Assembly: GCA_010279815.1 (NCBI GenBank)
Contig: QEOQ01000707.1
Location: forward strand, 428,299-492,298
Reading direction: 5' to 3'
DNA: 64,000 nt
Origin: Brachionus plicatilis
Taxonomy: Eukaryota > Rotifera > Eurotatoria > Ploima > Brachionidae
This document shows, one piece after another, positions 56,191-64,000 of the stretch. The position numbers and the translations under genes were made by a program. Each line of letters starts with the position of its first letter. The stretch's first letter is position 1. The notes beneath the pieces are model-generated. The model had not been told where the DNA came from. It did not search any database and was given only the letters and a program-made list of their open reading frames with translations.

Positions 56191-56939
56191 TAACAAGACC
56201 CAAAATTACCAAAAAGAAGAGGTCGTCCGCCAGATTGTCTAAATACAAAAGCTTAGAAAGAAAAAGCTAAAAAATCAAAAAGAAGAGCTTAATTTGTATA
56301 CTTTTAAAATGGAAGATTTTAGCTCTCTATCATTTTAATTTTTTTTAGTATCCAAATTTTTAATTTCAATTTTTTTTTCCAATCTTTTCCTCAAATTTTT
56401 ACTTTAAAATCTAAATATTAGCCCCGCACTTAAAACTAGAAAATGTACTTTTTATTAAAAAAAAATAATTTTTATTCATTTATGAATAAATTTTTTTTTT
56501 CAATTTTTAACCCGGCATCTAAATTTGAATTTCAAAAAATAAGTTTTAACGCGGCGTTAAACACTAAAAATCTGCATTTTAATGCAGGCATTAAAAGGGG
56601 GGAAAGTTTAACATGGGCGAGATGTAACGTGAATTTACATTTGATCATTATGAACTTCAGCTTGCCTTAAATTGCACATGCCCAAGAAACTAATTAAAAT
56701 AATTAAAATTTTTCTTTATTTTTATAAATTAAAAGAAAACAAAATTTTTTTTTTTAACTCAAGTAAAGTTTTGTAAAATTATAAGTTTTTCTGATCACAA
56801 AAAAAAATTATTTTTATTTTTGGTCATAAAATATGTGATCCTTGATCACTGATCACATTCTGGACACGAGACCCATGATCACATTTTTTTATAAACATTT
56901 GATTAAAGTCGACACATGACCCGGTTTAACTGTCAGAAC

Positions 56940-57130
56940 TTAATGAAACAAGAAGTCATGGTTTTGATTTTGAAAAGCAAGCTGTTAGAAATTGCAAAAA
57001 ATCAAACTTTTCGAATAGAGTAGTAAATGGATGGAACAAATTACCAAGACAAATGGTAGAACAAACGACTTTAAACGGATTTAAAAAACTGGCACTTTTT
57101 TTAACCTGTAAAAATTTTAAAACTTACCCT
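56940..57130 (+). pseudogene. LINE C-terminal remnant (CR1/L2-like end)
   Basis: One frame reads RSHGFDFEKQAVRN, FSNRVVNGWNKLP and QTTLNGFKKLA, the closing motif of many CR1/L2/Jockey-like reverse-transcriptase proteins (FF.NRVV..WN.LP). Upstream parts are missing and no poly(A) or tail repeat was recognised. Confidence 0.75.
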
Positions 57131-58181
57131 AATTCAAATTTATCCTTGTGCTCCGTTTAAAGATGATTGTCCATCATCTAAATTCTACAATCTTATTCTT
57201 ATTAATATCATCTGTGACTACAAGGCATTCAAAGAAAGAAGTAGTTTATTAATCTATAGCGATAAAATGTTTCAAATTGAGCTCGAAATGATCTTGAAAA
57301 ATTTTGAGAAAATTCTGTAACTATTTATTGTATTTTAAACGAAGGTAACACATAAAATTTTTTATAAAAAAATTAGAGAAATCAAATTCTAAAAAATCGA
57401 TTAAATTAAATTTGTTTTCAATTATGCCAGCTTGGTTTTTTTTTTGCTTATTTATTTTTAAAATATATCTGTAAGGAAAAAAAGCCAATTCTAAATAGAG
57501 CATATCTAAAAATTGTAAATAAAAATCAAAGACTAAGTTTTACTTTGGCTAGCAAACGTATCAAAATTTTTTTTACTAAAATTTATATCAATTATAGCAT
57601 TCAATTCAACTAAGATTTGAGATTATTAGATTTAAAATTTTTTTTTTAGAATATCTTTTTCACATAATCGAAAAATATCTATCATAAAAACTGGAATTTT
57701 CAAATTAATTTTCTTAATTTTATTAACCTAAGCTGGCATAATTAATAATTGTTTGTCTTAAAATTTCCCCAAAAATATTTGTCTATTTTTTTGAAATAAA
57801 TAGTTCCTAAGCAAATAGATTCAAGTTAAAATGATTCATTATACAAGCTTTCAAGTTTGTAAATTACAGATACTAATTTAAAAACTTATATTATTCATTA
57901 GCAAACAAAACAAATTGATATTTAAGGTTACCTATGCCATTTTAGAATTCAAATTATAATTAAAAGTTAGTATTTGAATAAAGGGTGTAGTTATAAAACG
58001 TTGCCATGCGCCATTCTTTTATGCATCTAGAATTAATTTTAATTTTAATTTTTTTCTAAACATATTATATTCATAAGTTCAAAAAATAAAAAAGTTAATT
58101 AATCTAAATTAATCTTTATTATCTAAAATATCTCTAAAATATAAAATGACATTATTAATAAATGTATAATCATTGAAAAAT
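57131..58181. other. Intergenic AT-rich
   Basis: No gene seen. It is downstream of calcium-sensor copy B. Confidence 0.4.
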
Positions 58182-58763
58182 CTAAACAAGAGTTGGATTC
58201 AAAAATTTCATCAAAACAGGATCAGATAGACATCCTTCAATGAATTCCTTTTCATCCAGAGTGTTTGAATAGTTGGTGTCCATTTTCCTGAAAATTGCTT
58301 CAGTTCTTTCCTTTGGATCATTGTCGCCCTTGCGATTCTTTTCTCCATACAAATCATAGATAGCATTTAAAAGCTTGACCATTTCTTTTTTCTCTATGCG
58401 ACCATTGTCACTAGTGTCATACAAGTCGAAGGCCATGGCGAGTTTTTTTTTTATGTCGCCAGAAGAAGAGGTTGATATGGCGACCAAAAATTCGACAAAG
58501 TCAATTTTGCCAGAATTATCTGTGTCAAACAGTTTGAAGACTTCGGTTGCAAAAGTGTCAGCTTTGCCAGTGGGGAAAAATTCCTTGTAGACTTGTAAAA
58601 ATTTTTTCTTGTCCAATTCGCCCTTGGGACAATCGAGCAAAAATCCAGCATGCCATTTCTTTATTTGATCTCTATTATAGTTGGTGTTCTTAAGCAAAAA
58701 TTGGATTTCTTCTTCAGTTAAAATTGTTTTGTCGGCTTTCTTCTTGCCACCTTTGTTACCCAT
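58182..58763 (-). CDS. Neuronal-calcium-sensor-like EF-hand protein (copy B), intronless
   Basis: 193 residues in one exon. The Met at 58763 (MGNKGGKKK) is preferred over an in-frame Met 20 codons upstream, because it restores the N-myristoylation signal and matches copy C. EF1 is the inactive LDCPKGELDKK form. EF2 (80-91, DTDNSGKIDFVE) and EF3 (116-127, DTSDNGRIEKKE) have complete ligand sets. EF4 (162-173, DTNYSNTLDEKE) keeps ligands but has Asn for the loop Gly. It should act as a membrane-tethered calcium sensor of the hippocalcin/neurocalcin type. Both introns that split copies A and C at identical places are missing here. A TTCTTTTCTTTAG just upstream of the start (minus strand, about 58785-58797) looks like a splice acceptor, so a 5' UTR intron or trans-splice site is possible. 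Confidence 0.92.
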   Translation of the reverse strand: MGNKGGKKKADKTILTEEEIQFLLKNTNYNRDQIKKWHAGFLLDCPKGELDKKKFLQVYKEFFPTGKADTFATEVFKLFDTDNSGKIDFVEFLVAISTSSSGDIKKKLAMAFDLYDTSDNGRIEKKEMVKLLNAIYDLYGEKNRKGDNDPKERTEAIFRKMDTNYSNTLDEKEFIEGCLSDPVLMKFLNPTLV

Positions 58764-60007
58764 TTTGTTGAATGTTGAAAAATTTTCTAAAGAAAAGAAT
58801 AAAAAAATGTATGAGCAAAACAACGAAATTTATTTCTGAAAAAGTGCTCTCCAAAGACACTTGCTCTTAAAACAACATACTATTTGGAGTAACTAACAGC
58901 AAAAATGTAATAATATTAAAATTCATAGAAAAAATAAGTTTCTTCATTTAGCTAGCAAGCTTCTCTTCAAATTTATATTTTCGTAGCTATTAATAATTTC
59001 GAATTAATAACCCAATGCAAATAAATCCTATTTTACCTTTTATTTCTCTTCAAAAATTTGAATAAATTTCTTTCTAAAGTTGACAATAACAATAAACCTC
59101 GAAGTCTTTCTATTCTTAAGCCCGCAATAAAACCCCCGTATTTAACTAATCATAATAAAAAATTAACTCAAATAAAAGCTAAATAGTTTTTTTATCATTT
59201 GTTGTTGTAAGTTTTTTTTTAGTTGTTTTTTAAGGAAACTGAATTTTGTTACTTAGATCCAACAATAAATTGGCGATTAAATACCAAGAATGACTAAGAC
59301 CAATAAACAACACTCAAAGGACGAAGAGTATTTTTCGACCTTTTTTGATTCTTCTTTAGCATTCTCAATAAATTCAATCAGTTCAAAAAATTTTGTTTTT
59401 CAATCAAATCCAAAAAAAATAATGTATTGAAAATTTTTTTTTATTTTTACGCAAAACAATTTTTAGGCTCAGTCTGAAGCGAAGTTTTTTGGACCCAAAA
59501 AGCACAGTAATTTTTGAATTGTAAAATTTGTTAAAAAATAAAAATTTGAATTCAAGCTAATTATGTATTTGATTCTAAAGTCTAAGCAAAAATATTAATT
59601 TTAATAACTTTCAGCATTTTTCATGATATTTAACTTGTCGAAGATAAATTAAACTTAATTGTAAGAATGGTGAAAAAATTTCAAAAACGAATTAATGTGG
59701 TAGAATTTTGAAAAAGGACTAAGCATTTAGTTTATTCACGCTAAAATAAAATAAAATCTACTGATTTTCTAAAAAAAAATTTCTTAAAATAGACAAAAAT
59801 GATAGAATATTTTTTTAATGTATTTTAAATAAATTATTTAGTTCATTTTATCTAGCAAGGATATTTTTTCAAAGGGTTTTTTTAATCCCTTTAGTCTCTA
59901 GCGTAAAAAAACATCGGCGTTGAGTGTTAAGAATATGATAAAAAAGAAAATTAATTGATAAATATATTTATTAACTTAATCTTATCTAAATATTGATAAA
60001 AAATCGG
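58764..60007. other. Intergenic between calcium-sensor copies B and C
   Basis: AT-rich, no gene seen. It must hold the copy B promoter. Confidence 0.4.
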
Positions 60008-60685
60008 CTAAACTTGCGGTACCAGAATGCGCATCAGAACCGGGTCCGACAAGCAGCCGTCAATAAACTCGTTTTCATCAATTGTGCCATTGTTATCTCG
60101 GTCCAATTTGTTGAACAAAGCCTCGACTCTTTGCTTAGGATCGTTGTCATTCTTGCGATTTTGTTCTCCTGTCAAGTCATAAATAGCTTCTATTAATTTT
60201 ACCATTTCTTTCTTGTCTATTTTGCCATTGTTGTTGGTGTCGTAGAGTTTGAAGCCAAGTTGGAGTTTTTTTTTTACATCGCCTTGAGAAGAGGTCGATA
60301 TGGCGATCAAAAATTCGCCAAAGTCAATTTTACCACTGCGATCCGAGTCGAAAACATTGAATATTTGAGCGCTGAATTTTTCCGCCTTTCCTTGCGGATA
60401 AAATTCCTTGAATACATTTGTAAATTGTTTCTTGTCCAATTCTCCTTTGGGACAATCTTTCTAAAAAAAAAATGATAAAAAAAAAATTGAAAAATAAAAT
60501 TCCGTTAACCAAAAAGCCGGCATGCCATCGCAGAATTTCCTCTCTGGTATAGTGTGTATTGTTCAACAAGAATCGAATTTCCTCCTTTTAAAATTAAATT
60601 TAGATCATTGAATAAAATGATCTTATCTCACCTCTGTCAACACGGTTAGATCTTTTTTTTTATTCTTAGCACCTTTGTTACCCAT
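60008..60685 (-). CDS. Neuronal-calcium-sensor-like EF-hand protein (copy C)
   Basis: Three exons on the minus strand: 60685-60632, 60584-60510 and 60460-60008, with introns of 47 and 49 bp, both phase 0, giving 193 residues. The N terminus MGNKGAKNKKK fits N-myristoylation. EF1 is the inactive KDCPKGELDKK form. EF2 (81-92, DSDRSGKIDFGE), EF3 (117-128, DTNNNGKIDKKE) and EF4 (163-174, DRDNNGTIDENE) are all canonical, so this is the best-preserved of the three paralogues and probably binds three calcium ions. NCS proteins expose the myristoyl group on calcium binding and regulate membrane targets such as cyclases, channels or kinases. Which mammalian subtype it matches cannot be settled here. 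Confidence 0.94.
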
Positions 60686-63600
60686 TTTTATTTTTCTCAA
60701 GTTTTATTTTTTCTAAATATTAGTAATATTTTAGAAACAAATTGTCAAGGTATAAGAATTTGAAGAGAAGCTCTTGAATTTTAATTTAAACTGCGCCAAA
60801 TTAAATGTTTCAGCTCAATTAATGTTTTCTCGAACTCATTCAAAATTTTCTGAATTAAATTGTTTATGGTACGCCAATTATGCAACATATTTTGCCTGCG
60901 ACACAAAAATACCTTTCCTCTTAACTTGTTTGCTTTACTATTAAATTAATTGATTCCCAAGGGTATACAATTTATTTTTTTATTTTTTTAAAGTAGCTCC
61001 CTTTCACAAGTGATTTAAAAAAATCAAAAAAAGAATCAATATTTTTGTTTTTATTTAAAATTACTGAAAATAAATTGTTTATTTTCAAAAATGTGATGAT
61101 TTATTTAATACAGAAAATAAAATTTAATTATTTCTAAATTTTTCAAGTATTTTAAAATTATTTTCTTTTATTTAATCGATAAGGGTGATTAAACGAGGCT
61201 TTGCTGAAAGAAAACGACTCTGTTTCTAGTTGTTTTTGTTTAATTATGATTTAATTTATTTTTAATTGCTATAATTTACCAAATTTTAAAAAATTCTTAT
61301 AATTTAAATCGCTGTAATAAAACAATTTTTTATTTTTTCAGCTTTTAAAACGAAAATAATTTTAAAAAGAGTTTTACAAAATTACCAATTTAATTGATCG
61401 CTTTAGAATGGAAAGATAATTTTCTCTTGAAAAAAAAAAAAAGAACAGAAAGCAAGGTGATCCAATAAACACGAGTTTGTTGACTTTTAAAATGTAAATT
61501 ATCGAAAAAATTAATATGAAAAATTGATAAAATTATTGAAGCATTTTTTAAATGTTGGATGCATTCAAAAAGAATTCATTTACTGCAATAGCTTGTATTG
61601 AGCTTTATCAGAAAGGGTCGCAGTATTTGTTACAAATAATAAGCCCATTTTAAAAAAGAGTAATTTTTTATTAAAAAAAAATTTATATAAATCAATCTCG
61701 ATTAAAAAATAAATATATAAATTTCACAAGGTCTTCTTGAATGACATATCTTTAAACAATATTTTAAATTTGCTATAAATACTAAAATAAAAGTCTTTTA
61801 AAAAGTTGTGATTCTTTGGTACTTAGTGATCGTAAATTAGTTTTTGTAATTTATAAGCTATCTAAAAACCTTTTTGACTAATATCTCGGTGGGTTTTCAT
61901 TTATTTAAACTAAAAAATAACCACTTTGTATGACACAAATTTTGGAACATATTAAAATATTTAATCAACAGGAAAAAAATTTTAAGCAACTTAAAATGAC
62001 AAAGCAGGTTTTAAAGTATATCGAATTTTGAAATTTTTTAAAAAAGCAACTTATATAAAAAAGGTGCGAGACGTGTTGGATTTGATAAATTCCAGAATCT
62101 AAAGATAAAAAATCTTAGTTCAAAACCTGATCATTTTTCTCAGATACGATTCCCAAAATCCACATAATTTAGATTTGATAAATATTTTTCATCCAAATTT
62201 TACACAAATTTCATGTGATCATTTAAAAAAAAAATTTCTTCAAACAAAAATTTAGATCCAAAGTTTTAAATGAAAATTTGGAATTTATTTTTATTTTATA
62301 ATTTTAATAATACATCAAAATTAAAGTCAAACATTTAGGAACGAAAAAAAATGAATATATCTTCAAAATGATAATTAAATGTTAAAATTTAAAGCAGAGT
62401 TGGTCAAAAATCAAAGTCTAAAGTCAAAATGGTGAAAAGATTGAGTTTTCATCTTTGACCAGAATTTTGTAAAAAAATAAATAATATTAAAAAATAAAAT
62501 TTTTTTAAAAGGTAATGAACATAATTTAATTCGAAATTAATCAATTTCTATTATAAAAAGAAATCAAAAAACAAAAAAAATTTTGACTTGACTTGAAAAA
62601 TATAAAATTTAAAGCAGTCCAGACTTGACTTTGACTTTTAGCCAACTCTGATTAAAAGATTGTTTCTGAACATTTGAACTTTTCCTTTAAAAAATTTTAA
62701 GCTAAAGAAATTATAAAATCGGGTTTTTTAGAATGAACTTGATGTTTCATTTTTAATTTTATTCATTCGTGATTAAAGCAAATCGTGCAGCTTTTTAATC
62801 TAAAAAAAACTTTAAAAAATTGTCTTGTCAATCATAAGTCATTAAATTGAATAAAAAAACATTAAAAGTTAAATTATTTTTATCAAAAATTTGTTGAAAT
62901 TTGTGAATTAAAAATATTCTAAAATTTTTAATTTTTTTCATCTATTTAACTAAAAAAAGAATATGATTTCTTTTAAATCACCAAAGAATAGTAATTTAAA
63001 AAATTTTCACATAAAAACAAAATTTCGGAGCCTTATTCTCAATCAGAAAATAATAAAATTAAATATTTGTCTATTTGAATTTTTTAAAACCTTCTCGCCC
63101 TGACCTCCATATTATAAGCTTGTCACTGGAATTTATTCAGATTAAGCTTCAAAGACTAAAATCAAAGATCGATTTGAGTTAGGGGCGTTCGGAAAGCAAA
63201 TATTTGGCCAAAAATTCTCTTTTCATTTTAATACTAGCAAATCCCTTAAAATATTTTGTTAAATTAGGCCTAAATCCAAGATTACCCTCATTAAATTGTT
63301 GAAATAATCGGTAATTTTTCTATAATTTTGTGACTGATGTGGCATTCAATGAGCGTCATTAACAAGCAGACATTCACATTAAAAACTAATTTCCAAGTTG
63401 TTTATACCGAATTGATTAACTAATGGCATCCAATATTAATCCACATATTACTGAGTATCTGAAATAATATGAATGACATGAAAAAGCTTTAAGTGTATTT
63501 ATTTAAATTTTTTTTTGTTGGCAACACTTTGAGAAGGAAATTGAAAATATTATGATTTTTCTTTTCTTTTTTTTGTAGCATATAAAAGATTCTTCATTTA

Positions 63601-64000
63601 AATTTTCTAATCAATGATTGTTGATATTTATGATCAGAATTTTTTTGTCATTTTATTTTCGCATTGATAAAAAAATATTTTTTATTCAAATCGGCTAAAG
63701 CCTAATGAAATTAATTATTAGAAATGCAAGGTTTAAATACCAAATGAATTTAAGAGAAGAATATTTATTAATTATCTTAATTGCAGCGTCTAATCCAAAA
63801 CCTAAGGCTAATTCATAGGTTCTAAAAGCAGCTTATTAGCTGTCAAATTTTATTTCATTACTGTGGGAAATGTTTGCTTCAGAGAATTTATTAAAATCAA
63901 ATTTTTTAATCAATTTTAGCGTTTTATTTTAAAATCTACTCAATAAAGAAAAATAAATCACAACTTGAATACAAAAAATAATTAAGCATTTGGTGCCAAG
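60686..64000. other. Intergenic AT-rich to window end
   Basis: Contains one hAT-like MITE (62395-62650). No gene is supported on either strand. Confidence 0.5.
62395..62650. mobile_element. hAT-like MITE (CAGAGTTG family, divergent)
   Basis: It begins CAGAGTTGGTCAAAAATCAA and ends GACTTTTAGCCAACTCTG. The flanks ATTTAAAG and ATTAAAAG match 7 of 8, a target duplication of the expected length. The interior differs from the other copies but keeps GACTTTGACTT-type repeats near the ends. Confidence 0.85.

Noticed and set aside
56205..56300. AT-hook-like frame (PKRRGRPPDCL) beside a truncated MITE
   Set aside because: Very short, interrupted by a stop after about 15 codons; possibly the basic tail of a transposase, but too little to call.
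1..64000. CRISPR arrays, bacterial operons, riboswitches or rRNA genes
   Set aside because: None seen; the window is eukaryotic with spliced genes and its direct repeats are minisatellite or transposon in nature.

Overview
The window is 64 kb of very AT-rich nuclear DNA from an animal, with one assembly gap (Ns at 55841-56003). The animal assignment rests on a Hox-class homeobox gene, GT-AG introns (many only 47-60 bp), an APC/C subunit, mitochondrial ETF-beta and neuronal-calcium-sensor proteins. The AT-richness, the tiny introns mixed with transposon-filled ones, the Hox gene without an evident hexapeptide and the PARP-like single-exon gene suggest a small protostome, perhaps a monogonont rotifer such as Brachionus. 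The species is inference, not shown. All exon structures were worked out by eye from reading frame, splice sites, phase and remembered family sequence.

Layout. 1-2.3 kb: decayed Helitron Rep/helicase. 4.2-6.2 kb (+): single-exon 689 aa protein ending in a PARP-like ADP-ribosyltransferase fold. 7.9-8.7 kb (+): ETFB, three exons. 8.9-16.7 kb (+): CDC16/APC6, fifteen exons, with transposon-filled introns and a partial duplicate of its own exon 2. 18.3-20.0 kb: Mutator-like element with 440 bp inverted repeats. 22.0-22.4 kb: piggyBac-like remnant. 25.7-26.7 kb (+): unrecognised serine-rich 341 aa ORF. 31.8-39.2 kb (+): Hox2/pb-like gene, two exons across a 6.3 kb intron. 39.5-41.1 kb: 3' part of an LTR retroelement. 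42.6-44.7 kb (-): acylaminoacyl-peptidase. 45.5-45.9 kb (-): ORF holding only a transposase DNA-binding domain. 47.0-49.4, 58.2-58.8 and 60.0-60.7 kb (-): three paralogous myristoylated EF-hand calcium sensors. Between these lie a Tigger/pogo element (50.4-52.5 kb), a MULE-type MITE (52.6-53.0 kb) and a hAT-type element with a foldback nested inside it (53.7-54.9 kb).

The host genes are unrelated housekeeping or developmental genes and form no pathway. The unusual content is the mobile DNA. Inverted-repeat elements occur every few kilobases, and several families can be defined from this window alone: CAGAGTTG-ended hAT-like MITEs with 8 bp target duplications, GGCATTGTG-ended MULE-like MITEs with 9 bp duplications, TTACGTAA-rich long-TIR elements, and piggyBac derivatives keeping only the C-terminal Cys-rich domain. 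One 910 bp foldback has a 6 bp duplication and an empty-site paralogue in the same window. Other items of note: an intronless calcium-sensor copy beside an intron-bearing paralogue, a sensor that has lost calcium ligands, the CDC16 exon duplication, and the PARP-like and orphan single-exon genes.
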